Origin: Dentipellis sp. KUC8613
Taxonomy: Eukaryota > Basidiomycota > Agaricomycetes > Russulales > Hericiaceae
Direction: 5' to 3'
Assembly: GCA_002286715.1 (NCBI GenBank)
Contig: NSJX01000008.1
Coordinates: 273,630-337,629 of the forward strand
Length of the DNA: 64,000 bases
Shown here: piece by piece, positions 24,605 to 36,589 of the stretch
Layout of the letters: each line of letters begins with the position of its first letter
Position numbering within the stretch: position 1 is the first letter of the stretch
The notes under the pieces: model-generated
Database searches by the model: none
The model's input: only the letters and a program-made list of their open reading frames with translations
Told to the model about the DNA's origin: nothing
Translations under genes and position numbers: made by a program

Positions 24605-26377
24605 TTTGGACGAGCGTTATGCTTATGCTTCGGGGCTTCTTCCAGGGCGCTCGAGGGATTTGGCCATGCAGAGGGGCAGCCGGCGGTGGTATTACGTAGA
24701 CAGTACAATCCAGATGATTGACCACCAGGTGTACTGCGCGTATCGGGGGAGAGAACCTGGGCTACACTAGTAGCCTACGTCGTGATGGTTGGGGAACCAG
24801 GCGCCTATGGTATCACTCTCAATAATTGACGTCTTCCAAGGACTCTCTACCGCAACAGGTTAGCAAGACTAGATCTCCAGGCTCACAGGACCTGACGCGC
24901 GCACCTCGAGGCTCCCAACTACACCGATGAACCTTGCAGACCGAATGACGTCTAGATCAACTGCTACTAGCTGATGTATGAGGTTGGAGAGGAGTTGATA
25001 CCACGACAAGCTTGAAGGTTGAGAACCAGAACAGTGACTCGCGCTGTACTGAATCAGTGAGCTTCAACGCTAGAAGAGGTGACCAAAAGGCGACGACGGG
25101 GGTATGAAGCGTCTTGAACGGAGGAGGTGAGCGTAATTCACTGCATTAATTCTTCTGGCGCGAGCGATTGGCGTGCTCGGCATATCCCGACGGGCGCTTA
25201 GACTATAGACTCTGAACATTATTTCCCCGGCATTTCCATACCTCCCCCGATTTCATTATGAGCATTCCTCCTCCGTGACTGCCTCTCGGGATGCAAGCAT
25301 TCTGTCATGAAAGTGTCTTCGAGACATTCCGTCTTACTTGACATTGGGAAACAGATCTACCATCATGGCCTTGCCAGAATCTGCCCACGAACTGTCCAAC
25401 TCCCCCGATGTCCGGCGGCCGCAGGGTAGCGTTTCACAGCATTGCGTCGAATGAGCACTTCATAACAAATCACATTTTTGAGAAAATTAGCTATGCAGAC
25501 GTCGAGACTACACAGCATCGAAGACGTGGCAAGGGCACTAGCAGGGAAGAATGACATCCATCATGCATCATGGCGGGCTAGAGGAAGGCGGTGCTGGTGA
25601 ACATCTGGCAGCACGGAAGAAGACATCCTAACATCATTTCAGAACGAAAGGAACGGCAGCTATGTGTCCTTTTACATCTCTTCGAGCATCCGTGTAGGCC
25701 AGAGCGACCCAGGCCAGAGGAGAAAAGCTTCCTTTGCAGCGATATACGGAACGACCGAGCAATTTGGATAATGAAGGGCCCAATGGGAGTTCAGCGGGCC
25801 GCGCATTCATAGAGGGAGCCTAGAATCGATTCGTAAAGGGGTTCAAGACACAGTGGAGCGGTGAGAGATATCGCTGTTGTCCAATGAAGAACGCGCGTTG
25901 CATGAGTGCATGAGTATTTATGAGTGGCTGGAAAGCGGGCCTGCGACGTTTCTCCGGGCCGGAATCCAGAGCGGACCGCGCGCGTTGCCTAGGTCCAGTC
26001 GAACGTGAAGCAATGGTGCCGCAGGCTCGATAATACGCGTACCTATCGATACCGCTGGACAACATGCTTGAGCTCGAGGTGCGAGGAGGAGGATGTCATG
26101 GTCAAGGACAAAGCCCTGCGGAAGTAAACGCCGAGAAATGATCGGTGGCGCCAATCGGGTGGCGAGGAGGAGGGCCATCTGACCGAGTCAAGCCCACCCC
26201 GCCTCGACTTCGCATTCGACATACAGGGAGCAGCCGCATGCAATGTGAGCAAACCAGGCCTAGTCTCCGTAGCCTCCGCGGTGCCTTCGCTCTCTCGCTC
26301 TACGAATAGCGATGTCCTCCGGCCTACCTAGGTTAGATGCATATTTAGATCGGAAAGCCGAGGCCCCTATCCTACCG
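24605..26377. other. intergenic stretch, no gene recognised
   Basis: About 1.8 kb with only short frames on both strands. It is the shared 5' region of the coiled-coil gene and the glycerol dehydrogenase gene. I see no transposon or RNA gene. Confidence 0.45.
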
Positions 26378-26384
26378 TATATAA
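26378..26384 (+). promoter_or_regulatory. TATA box-like element of the glycerol dehydrogenase gene
   Basis: TATATAA lies 77 bp upstream of the chosen ATG at 26461. Transcription starting about 30 bp downstream would skip the out-of-frame ATG at 26400, which otherwise would open a 64-codon frame overlapping the true start. Confidence 0.45.
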
Positions 26385-26460
26385 CGTCTCCGACGCAGCA
26401 TGACAGACATCAATAACTTTCCCTACAACCCACCAGTCGATCAGCCAGAAACCACTTGCG

Positions 26461-27756
26461 ATGCCGAACCCCAAGGGTGTCACAGAGAAGATCTTCCAGT
26501 CGCCATCCAAGTACATCCAGGGACCGTCCGCGATCAAGAACGCGGGCAAGTACCTTGCGGAGTACGGGCGCGCACCTCTGCTGCTTGCAGATGACATCGT
26601 TTTCAACATCGGTGCGTAGAGACTAGCATCTACCATGACGTCGTCTAATGCTGTGCACCACAGCCGGAAAGGACCTCACCGCAGCGCTCGAGCAGGCCTC
26701 CTTCACGGTGACGCGCGGCGTCTTCGGCGGCGAAGCCACACGGGATGAGATCCAACGCCTGAGCACGCTCGCGACCGAGAAGAAATGCGACTTCATCATC
26801 GCCCTCGGCGGCGGCAAGACGATCGACACCGCGAAGGCGTTCGCGGACGATCTCAGCCTCCCCGTCGCCGTGCTCCCGACCACCGCCTCCACCGACGCGC
26901 CCTGCTCCGCGCTCTCCGTGCTCTACCGCGCGAACGGCGAGTTCGAGTCGTACCGCTTCTTCTCGAAGAACCCGGCGATCGTGCTCGTGGACACGACCGT
27001 CGCGGCGCACGCGCCCGCGCGCTTCCTCGCGAGCGGCATCGGCGACGCGCTCGCGACGAACGTCGAGGCGCGCGCCGTGCGCAACTCGCCCAACTTCGGC
27101 GGCGGGCTCCCCACGGAGGTGTCCGCGGCCATCTGCGAGAAGTGCGAGGAGATCCTGTTCAAGTACGGGCGCCAGGCCGTCGAGGCGAACCGCGCGCATG
27201 CGGTCACGCCCGCGCTGGAGGCCGTCGTGGAGGCGAACACGCTGCTGTCTGGGCTTGGGTTCGAGTCGGGCGGTCTGGCAGCTGCACATGCTGTGCGTTC
27301 TGGTCTTATGACATATGGGGTCAGGCTTCACTAAACGTGCATTGTGCAACAGATCCACAACGGACTCACGGCAATTGATAACCACACGCTGCACACCAAA
27401 ATGCATGGCGAGAAAGGTTTGTGTCCTCGATGTGCACCTCGTATCCACGCTCATTTTCGTCCGCAGTGTCGTTCGGTATCGGCTGCCAGCTGATCCTCGA
27501 CGGTGCACCGACCGCAGAGCTCGATCGCTACCTCGCGTTGCTCCACTCCGTCGGCCTCCCCATCACGCTGGAGGAACTCGGCATCGCGGGCGTATCCGAT
27601 GCGGACCTGCGTCGTGTCGCCGGGCTTGCGTGTGCGCCGAACGAGACCATTTGGAATCTGGACCGCATTATCACGGAGGAGATCGTGTTCAACGCGATCA
27701 AGGGTGCTGACGTCGCCGGCAGAGACTATTTGAAAAGGGCTGGCGAGACGAAATAA
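26461..27756 (+). CDS. gldA: glycerol dehydrogenase, bacterial GldA type (iron-containing/zinc ADH family)
   Basis: Four exons (26461-26611, 26664-27292, 27353-27416, 27467-27756) give 377 aa, close to the ~365 aa of bacterial GldA. The NAD-binding loop IALGGGKTIDTAKAFAD and PTTASTDAPCSALSVLY are diagnostic. The three zinc ligands of GldA are in place: Asp in GIGDALATN, His in AAHAIHNG, and His in TKMHGEK. The reaction is NAD-dependent oxidation of glycerol to dihydroxyacetone, in the cytosol; the reverse may serve redox balance or osmolyte formation. Codons in exon 2 are almost all NNC/NNG, suggesting high expression. This family is mainly bacterial but also known in fungi, so an ancient horizontal acquisition is plausible. 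Introns and codon use show it is fully domesticated. Confidence 0.92.
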
Positions 27757-29136
27757 GATGTCGAATGTTGGTCAGTGAGGACGGTCTTCGCTCTTGGATT
27801 CTTAGCGAATGTAGTGTACAGGACGGGTCACTGTAATCCAGTAATGAATGTATTTGTTGTGTTTTCTTGAATTGAAGTTGATTTCGAAACAAGGTGTGTT
27901 ATGGAGGACTTACCGCGCGGTCCATTAACTCTACCGTATACTTGTGCCCCAAGCATCTCTTGCACGTTTTCCGGTCGCTCATGAAGATAGCAGAAAAGGG
28001 ACAATTCGACGCATATACCAGTGAACAAAGACGAGAAAAGAGCTAGGCCTCAGTTTACCACAGTCGCGCGTCGGCTGCCCGGCAGGACCCCGGAAGCACC
28101 CCGACGCACGGGCGGCGGCGCGGCGGGGAGCGGCAGGACGCGTCCCTCCGTATGGTCATTCAACGTCGATTTCGATTCCATGACAGCCTTATTTCTCTGA
28201 AGGATCATCTGCAGTTCTTCTTTGCGGCGACTTATATCAAACCTGTGCAGTATGTCCACTCGCTTGCATGCCGACGCGCTCAGCGAGTGACAAGCACCCC
28301 CTCAAGTATCGCGAATACTTATATTATGCGAATACTCGCCTGAGCGTAGTGGATGCACTTTTGGACAAGAACTAGCCTTCCCGTGCACAAACAAGATGTC
28401 CGCGATGTAAAGCCAAATCAAGTCCCAGTGGGACACGACTTGTAACTTGTTTGACCGCCGTGACGAGGCATCGCTATTCAGGTATTCAAGCTAGCTTCAA
28501 GTGCGTGTTCGACCGCTGCAGCATAAACCTATCTATACAGAGACATGACGGAGGCGCTCCATTCGCGTTGCTCCGGCACACCGTTGCAGGCAGCAGCACC
28601 GTCATTGATCTGATCTTCTGGGGCTTTCCAGCCTCGAAGTATAGCGCAAACAAAAGCGCGAGTGCACGTAAGTATGAATGTATCGGGTTTGCGTCATATC
28701 TTCTCTCCACTCGTCACGTATTTCTGTTGCTCAACATATCTATCGTCGCACGTGCGCCCGCCGCGTCTTCACGCCCGCCCAGCCCTACTTGTTCATAAAA
28801 CAGCTTGTATCCTCCTCCCGATTTCCTCCCGCCCACTCGCCCACCGGAACTGGTAAGTCATCCGCACCCTCCCCGTCCGACTGTCCTACTTATCCGCTGC
28901 TCAACGCCGTAAACCACCACCACCACCACCACCACCACCCATCCTGTTCCTCGCATTTCGTCCCTTCACTATCCCGCCGCGATAGAGTACCTCTCTGTGA
29001 GTACAATGAACCAAGTACCTATTCTGTTGTTGACGACCTCCGACAACCTATGGCACTCCGTCCCTCCAGGGCTCCGCTTTCCCGCATTCTCCCAGATCCC
29101 ATAAACCAGAGAATCGGATCTCATTGCGCGAACATC
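27757..29136. other. intergenic stretch with a GC-rich island
   Basis: No gene is recognised. A markedly GC-rich patch lies at about 28070-28145 within otherwise AT-balanced DNA. A trinucleotide CAC microsatellite lies at 28914-28940, just upstream of the next gene, within its likely 5' leader. Confidence 0.4.
28914..28940 (+). repeat. (CAC)n trinucleotide microsatellite
   Basis: Eight to nine consecutive CAC/ACC units. In one frame it would encode polyhistidine upstream of the gene at 29137, but I regard that part as 5' untranslated. Confidence 0.8.
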
Positions 29137-30145
29137 ATGTCTCCGCAATCTAGTCAGTCCCAACTCGCGCCGGAGGCATTCACTCAGTTCGACCTAGATC
29201 GATTGGAGCGACAGGAGGAGTTCAACGTCAATTCGCAGAAGGCCGAAGAGGAAGTTTTCATTTACGTCTGGTTGAACGTAAGTAGCGTTATTTCACTGCA
29301 TGAAGCCATTGTTGACGGTATCGCATAAACTATAGGGCGAACAAGAGGCGAATATCTTCATCGAGCAGAACTACACTTGGCCATATCTCGTGCTCAAGGA
29401 ACACAGATTCTGGCAGATGGGATTCCGTACGTCCCCTCCTAGCATCTATCGGGTAGAACACGATATATGGGCAGCTCCGTTGGACTGGGAGCTCGTTGTC
29501 GACGTCTCCCAATGCCGCCACATATTATTCAGATCTGAAGAAGCTGGCGAGATCACGCCACCCGACATGGACAAGATCAAGGGGATTGCCTTGCGAGCTT
29601 GGGCCGATGGCATGCCTCCCTGCCGTACTTGGTCGGAAGAGCGATCACTTTCGCGTTTGGGACCTCGAGACTTCTTATCACCCTCACCTTCAAGTTCCCG
29701 GTCATCCTCGCTCTCTCCCGCCCACATATCTGCTTCGCCAACACCGGATATGAACTCCACCTCGTCGCACGGCCTCGGTCTCGGTACAGCAGGTCTCACT
29801 GAGAAACCCGCCGAAGTTATTGTCTTCCGCAAGATCTGGCCTCGCGATTATTTTGTTGTAGACGTTGGCGAGCTTTTCAGGACCTGTGACCTTGCCTCCA
29901 GGAAAGGAGAAAAGATTGAGACCGTCTTCCATGCTATGTTCGGGCCCGACGTTCGTTTCGTCAAGTCTACATTCTACGACCATCGGGGCCGTTGGGAAAG
30001 GGCCCCGGAAGCCGCTCGCCGGCGTTATCTGAATCTCGGTCGTTCAGCAGGGGGTCTTTGGTCCGCGTTCGCGCGAGAATTTCCTAGCCGTGACAGTCAG
30101 CTACGGACAGAACGTCGGCGTGCCGGACAACAACCTTACAACTGA
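29137..30145 (+). CDS. conserved-looking hypothetical protein
   Basis: Two exons (29137-29277 and 29336-30145) give 316 aa. The product is rich in aromatic residues and has a paired layout: an N-terminal part with QNYTWPYLVLKEHRFWQMGF and DWELVVDVSQCRHILF, a Ser/Pro-rich linker (about residues 150-200), and a C-terminal part with VIVFRKIWPRDYFVVDVGELF and ETVFHAMFGPDVRFVKSTFY, ending in an Arg-rich tail. The RRYLNLGRSAGGLWSAF segment may be a helix. No family comes to mind. The frame stays open upstream to 28678, including ATGs at 29050 and 28678; I chose 29137 because the residues upstream include a polyhistidine run and look non-conserved. Confidence 0.6.
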
Positions 30146-30600
30146 GCTATTATGTTCGAGATACGACGCTTTCGATTTGTCTGATTTTTGGTCGCCCCTA
30201 ATACTTTGTAGTCTCTGTATAGCTATGTACTGTGTATGTCGACTTTCATCATACAGTTTTGCATCGTCAATGTACACTTCCATTCACTGCGTAAGCGTGG
30301 CGCCGATACGAATACGCCGGCCTCTCCAACGCTCGACCGTCAACCGCTCCGCGTATCTGTCCTCGTTGCTCTACACTACGTACAATCTAACCTTGCTACA
30401 TCCATGAAGCCTTGAAGCAACACTGGAACATACCTATCAGCCATCACACGCTCAAATCTCCTTCCGGATGTGCTATAGATTGCTGGACGAAATATATGCA
30501 CTAGAACTGCGAAGTACTGCACTATGCTCGAGCAAAAGAGTGAACCGCTGTCCATCTCGCCAGGAGACTCGTGGCGGTCCTTTTGGCTGCGCCCCACGGC

Positions 30601-32823
30601 TCATAGCGCTTCATGGAAGCTCTGCGGGTCGACTTTGGCGTCCAACTGCGACTCTGGATGCGAGTGCGACGCGAACTGGTTCTTTTTAGGACTCAGAGTC
30701 AGGAGTCAGATGTGTACGGGTTACTTACTTCGGGGTCCTTGCTGTATTCCTTCGTCATGTTGACGTTGATCGCGATGCCGTTCTGACCCTAGATCCGTAG
30801 CAAGCGTTGTGAGCGAAGAGAGATGCAATATACGAGGGGACAACGGGACTCACAGATGGATGGACTGCACCAGTGGTAGCACGCGATCGAGAGAAGCCAA
30901 TACCGAGAGAGATGCTCTCGTCCTGGCTCGTATCCGGACGGATGGTCTTCCGTGCGTTAAGCGTGCCCAGGAGCGAGTTGGAGTACACTAGAACAATCAG
31001 ATTAGACACCGAAACTGCTCCAGACCGAACGTAGAAGCTTACGGCGGCCCAAGAGGAAGAAGAAGCAGATGTAGACGAAGGTGCTCGGGAGCGCGGCGTG
31101 CTACAATACATCGTTAGTCTTGTACGCTGCGACACTCGGGGCAGTGGACGTACAGTGGCGAGAGCCAGGGCGGCATCCACGCTGGGTTTATATGTCAGGT
31201 TCCGACTATCACTGTTGTCCGGCTCCATTCGACATACCTCGTCAGCAACCCGGTGTTGACCGTCCAAAGCATCTGCATGATAATGTTCGTCAGATCAATC
31301 CGTCAATTCACGAGATTGTCACTACTCACCAGTTTGTTGATCATCGTGTCCGAGCTGCGTAGACAATGAATGAATGATGAGCCATGTGAGAGGGTATGGC
31401 AACCGGGACGTTTGGCTTACCGTCTGAATCCAGTACGGGATCCATGCAAAAGGCTGCACAGAATCGCGGCGATGGCAACATCGGTTGCCGCCGTAATGGC
31501 GTTGATAGACAAAGTCAGGTTCTGAAACGGTGTAAGCGCAAGCACTAGGCAACTCTACATTGACATACCTTGAGAGTGGCAAGCTGGGGGACGAAGGTGT
31601 CCATTTGCAATCTAAGGAAATCACGTTAGAGATTGATATAAAAAATGGTCGCTAAACGACTGACGCCTTCGTGACGTAGACTGTGAACAACTGGTTAGCG
31701 GTCGACGGAAAGAAAGCAGGATAAGACACTTACCCAGATAAGCAACTGTTCGGAGAGGACAATGAGAAGACTGTCAACAACTTTTCACAAGCGAGCCAGT
31801 ATTAGGCCTACCAAACTGAGCTATCACCATGATCATCTAAGGCAGAGGTCAGACGTAGAAGAGGGAATACACCACAAATACATACCACTGGCACGACGAA
31901 GAAGTAGTTCTTGTTGCTCACTGAGAAAAGGTGAGCAAGTCGAACGCACAGTCGACGACATGGACCTACGAGTGAATATCCGCATAACGAAGAAGCTGGG
32001 CCGAAAAATCAGATGCGCATTCCTCATGAAGGGAACGAGGACTTACGTTTGCACGATAATAGCGGTAAAGCTCTGTAGAAGTTCCCAGTTAACCCCGCGT
32101 CCACGCACTGAAACTCGGTTGACGACTTACGTTGAACAGAACCTCTACCTGATTATACGAGGCAACATGAATACACTTCGACGCTGGAGAAGGCGAATGT
32201 TACTCACGATGATACTCCTACAGAGAAAGACAGAGACGTCACATCATTTTCCCTCTTAAGATATCCACGCTACGTACCATTCCAATGTGTTCAAAAATAC
32301 TGGGTTGAAGTAGTTTGTGACAAGATACGTATAAACTAGGCGAGAGGTCAGACAAGGACCGGAGCGAGTAACCGTGAGGTTCTCGACTTACTCGCATGTG
32401 TAATCAGAATTTGGTGGACCGTGTCGCATGCCCAAACGGTAAAGACCTATCAACCGAGCGCTCAGCCAAGCCATTACGAAACATGACGAAATCGACATAC
32501 CAACACCTTGATCTTGGTAGGATCTCCAGGATATTCACGGTAGTACGACCATGTTTGCAAGCAGCAAGCTATTGGCGAAGATCCTCAGCAACCGCGCTCG
32601 TTAGTCTGGAGGATTATCGCTTGCCTCCGTATAATCTGCCAGTCGAAGAAGGATCAGTAAGTCTGCATGTACGCGACAGGGAATCTCACGTACACAGCCG
32701 CAAGAATAACGCCAATGAACGTTACGCCCATCCTAGCACATCTTCAGCATTGCGAGGCGTGAATTTCGCGACAAAAACGTACGTGTCGTTGAGCGACGGA
32801 ATCGCGGCAGCCGGTGCGGACAT
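30601..32823 (-). CDS. multi-pass membrane protein, DUF6534-like (copy 1)
   Basis: More than a dozen short exons. From the start at 32823 the spliced product reads MSAPAAAIPSLNDT, then MGVTFIGVILAAVLYG, CCLQTWSYYREYPGDPTKIK, VWACDTVHQILITHA, YTYLVTNYFNPVFLNTLEW, VEVLFNSFTAIIVQT, FFVMRIFT, SNKNYFFVVPV, LSINAITAATDVAIAAILC, SDTMINKLMLWTVNTGLLTS, TFVYICFFFLLGR and VYSNSLLGTLNARK. This order of about seven hydrophobic segments is that of the large Agaricomycete membrane family named DUF6534, of unknown function. The tail ends DPQSFHEAL at 30601. One intron, 32624-32569, seems to begin with GC in the perfect context GGAG|GCAAGC. A receptor-like role has been guessed for such proteins but not shown here. 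Related copies lie at 38108 and about 54555. Confidence 0.82.
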
Positions 32824-34171
32824 CTTGAGAAGAGTGGGGCGACAAAGTAGACCGAATGAAAGAGTGGAAGGGAGCAGATAGTGTACTGGCAAGATCCTTT
32901 CGCCAGACGAGGGCTCAACTTGCACGTCTTTCTGGACTTCTGGAGCAGAGTATATGTATGCTCGCGATGATGAGAGAGAACAGGTGACTAGCTAGATCCC
33001 CGTCCGCGGAATATTGCACGCGATGAAGAATCCACCCCGTCGCAGCGTACCGATCCTTAGAAACGCCTGCGATGGATAAGCGGGGACCTGAGAGGACTGA
33101 GCCGACCACCAGAAGCATAACCTTATATGTCGTTTGCAATCTTTTCGAGCGAGCCGAGCGTTGGTGACGCATCGTGTGAGATCGCGAAGCGCCTTCGTCG
33201 CAAGCGAACGGGGAGCACCGCTGCTAGAGAAGTAACGCGATCAGTCCGAAGACCGCCGCAATGGCCGGATGCGATGAAGGCGGCCTGGCGCCGTGGTGTG
33301 GATACCTTTCTAGACCCACTATGAGTATCGTAAAAAGGTAAAATTTACAACAGCGCGGTCGAAATGTGAACTTACAATCTCTGATCTCCTTCTGGCAGCC
33401 TCCATAAGCGTCTAGCATCGAAACAGTATACTTCACACTCGTAGGCTCGGAGTAGAGACCATAAAAGTTGGACGGAACGCAATAAGCCGAGACCATCTTC
33501 AATTACTTCCGGGGATAATGTCACATGTTCGTTCCTAGCAATCTTCTTTCTAATTGGACTGCCGTATATGTTCGTCTGATGCATCCTCCTGAAGTTCTCC
33601 GCAAACACAAATGACCCCGTTACGCGCACGCAGCTTGGCTCTCGGGAATGTTCTTCCAATATGAGTCTCCTTCTTCACATTCTGATACGATCGAAGCCGA
33701 TCGTGCATCTTCAGGCTCGTCTGCGTGCCCACCCCCCATCGTGCCAGCTGCCAGCTTACTGAACATTCCACTTTCTACTAGAGCGGGCCTTTGTCCGCCG
33801 TGACATACAATTATGCCGGTATTGCAGATGCTCTACCAGTCTGAACAGTGAGAGCTGACTGCAAAAGACTTCCGTAACGCCAATGCGCAATTGATGCATG
33901 TATATATGACGGTATGTTACTTACGGGGTCAGCCGGTATCGCTTATTTCTAGGGCAGGGCCGGCCTGAGCCTGGTCCCACTCCAAGTGCCAGGTGGACAC
34001 CGTGGCATCGCGTCCGTGGGCAAGCGAAGGAACCACCGAACTTCTGGACCCCGGCTATGACAAAACCGACACTCTTCTGGCGCACTAGGACTCGTATATG
34101 TAATTCGCGGCTCCCCAGAGGACGTCGCATTCTTCTCCTCCCCTTCCTCTACATTCTACGGCTGCGACAGC
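32824..34171. other. intergenic stretch
   Basis: Divergent 5' regions of the DUF6534-like gene and the P450 gene. No further coding signal is recognised. Confidence 0.4.
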
Positions 34172-36248
34172 ATGCCTCTCTCTTTGACCGGACTGGATAT
34201 CGTGCTGGCGGGCTGCGGTCTGTGGCTCGTTCAGCGCATCCTCAGCAAGAAACCATCAGCTCCACTTCCTCCGGGGCCCAGGCCACTTCCCATTATCGGT
34301 AACGTCTTGGACTTACCAAAGGGACAGGAATGGTACACATTCGCACGCTGGGGCGAGCAATATGGTGCGCGCTAACCTCCCTTCCATGCCTGAAATGATG
34401 TCTGACCTTCGTCGCACCAGGCAAAATTACCTACATCGACGCGATGGGGCAGCCGATGATGATTGTGAACGACGGGCAGACTGCGATCGACTTGCTCGAC
34501 AAGAAGAGCGCCATTTACTCAGATAGACCCGTCTTGCCCATGGCCAGCATACTGTCGGGCTGGATTCAGACGCTTGCTCTCACCCCGTACGGCGATCGGT
34601 TCCGCGAATATCGCAAGTACCTGCACCGTCTCATGGGTACTCCGACCCAGTTGCAACCCCAGTTGCCTTTGATTGAGTCCGAGACTCGCGTCTTCTTGAA
34701 GCGCATGCTTGGCAAGCCCCTGGCTGTTGGAGAGAACATTCGGAAGTATGTCGTACCTCTTGTGCCGACCCTGCGTCTCGCTTCTGACCATGCGTGATCA
34801 GGACCACGGGAGCCATCATATTGATGATGGCGTATGGTTACAAGTCCCAGGAGGAGAACGACCCTCTCGTCAAGCTTGTGGACGACGCGACGGACCAGTT
34901 CTCTGTGATTACTGCTCCTGGAGCGTATTTGGTCGATGTCTTCCCCGCCTGTGAGTACTTTTACAATAAACGCCTTTCGTGCGACTTACGCTTTGTCTTG
35001 TCTCGTAGTGCGCTATGTTCCTTCCTGGTTCCCCGGTGCTAACTTCAAGAGGGATGCGGTGCACTACTACAAGGTCGTCAACGACATGGCGGATGTCCCT
35101 CTTCAGTTCGTGAAGAAACAGTTGGTGCGTTTGCACCAGTTGCATGGTGAAGCCGGGCACTGTCTGACGTCTCTTTAGGCTGCTGGAACTGCTATTCCTT
35201 CGTTCGCTTCTAAACTCATCGACGGTCAAGAACTCTCGACTACACAGGCGCACAACATTAAGTGGTCGGCGGCCTCCCTTTATGGCGGTAAGCAAATCTG
35301 TCATAAGTGTTTTACTTGTGCTAAACTCGCTCGCTAGGTGGTGCTGATACGGTCTGCTTTCCTGTTACATGGACACTTACAATTGACTGATTGCAATGAT
35401 TCTTATAGACGGTGTCCGCTATGTACTCGTTCTTCCTTGCCATGACGCTCTTCCCCGAAGTCCAGTATAAGGCGCAAGCCGAGATCGACTCCGTTATTGG
35501 TACCGACAGGCTGCCAACTTTCGAGGATCGTTCGCGCCTGCCCTACGTCGATGCACTCGTCAATGAGGTTCTCCGTTGGGGACCTGTTGCGCCTCTCGGT
35601 ACGTCTTCGCCACTCAGATGTCCGTACACAGACTGACCAAGGCGTTCAGGTGTCCCACACAAGAGCAGCGAAGACGATATCCATGATGGCTACTTCATCC
35701 CCAAGGGTTCCCTTATCCTCGTCAACATCTGGTTAGTCGAAGCCTTCTTGGATCTCCCTTTGCCTTCCTCTGAACGTCCATTCTAGGAAACTTCTCCATG
35801 ACCCTGAGACATACGCTCAGCCCCTTGAGTTCCTGCCCGAACGTTATCTGCCAACTGACGGCAAGGCACCAGAACAAGATCCGAGGAAGTACTGCTTCGG
35901 GTTTGGTCGACGGTAAGCGCACGCTCGACTTCTAGCCGGACCTGTCACTGAGGAGTGCCGTCACCGTCCAGCATCTGCCCCGGCCTCAACCTCGCCGACG
36001 CCTCCGTCTGGATCTCCTGCGCCATGGCTTTGACCGTCTTCGACGTCTCGAAGACCATCGAGAACGGCGTGCCGGTCGTGCCCAAGTTCAAGTACACCGA
36101 CGGCACCATCAGGTGCGCTCCGCTTGCCTTTCCTGTCTGCATTTCGGTGGCGTGCTGACAGGCGTACTTCCGCAGCCACCCCGAACCTTTCAAGTGCACA
36201 ATCAAACCGCGTTCGGCAAAGGCGGAGGAGCTGATCCGTGCCATTTGA
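34172..36248 (+). CDS. cytochrome P450 monooxygenase
   Basis: Eleven exons (34172-34364, 34421-34745, 34802-34950, 35009-35124, 35179-35287, 35338-35351, 35409-35598, 35650-35731, 35787-35912, 35972-36112, 36176-36248) sum to 505 aa in frame. An N-terminal membrane anchor ([17 protein letters not shown]) precedes the proline hinge [12 protein letters not shown]. The I-helix motif GGADTT spans a 14-nt exon, the K-helix ExxR is EVLR, PERY follows, and the heme loop is FGFGRRICPG with the axial Cys. It would act on the ER face with a P450 reductase. The sequence resembles the multigene basidiomycete clans related to O-methylsterigmatocystin oxidoreductase-like P450s; the substrate is unknown. 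It is 28 kb from the halogenase cluster, with unrelated genes between, so membership of that pathway is not implied. Confidence 0.93.
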
Positions 36249-36589
36249 GTTTTCGCCCTCACTCTCGTGCTTCGTTTTGGTTTAGCTAGGTCCCATTTCG
36301 GCCGGCGTCGCTCGTTTCCCATCTCCGTATTGTAGTATATCTATCATATCATCCGCTCTTTTGCAATACATGTCCATGGAATCTGATTCTCCGCGGGATA
36401 TGGACAGGTAACGGACGTAGACTAACGGGAAAGTTCGCTAACGACGCATTCAGGGTAGCCCAGCAAGAAGCCTGCTAGCAGGGACGGACGCTATCGGTAT
36501 GACTGTCTCAAATGTTGGCACACGTAAGTACGCAAAAGTTGAAGGCTCTTACGCCTCTCCGTATCAAACTCTACTCCGAGCACCCCGTC

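Noticed and set aside
26400..26594. Out-of-frame 64-codon frame overlapping the glycerol dehydrogenase start
   Set aside because: A TATA element at 26378 places the likely transcription start downstream of its ATG.
26645..27508. 287-codon minus-strand frame
   Set aside because: Antisense to the glycerol dehydrogenase exons, which have clear family motifs.
28678..29136. Upstream extension of the gene at 29137 with a polyhistidine run
   Set aside because: The run is a CAC microsatellite and the surrounding residues look like translated leader sequence; a later ATG gives a more compact protein.
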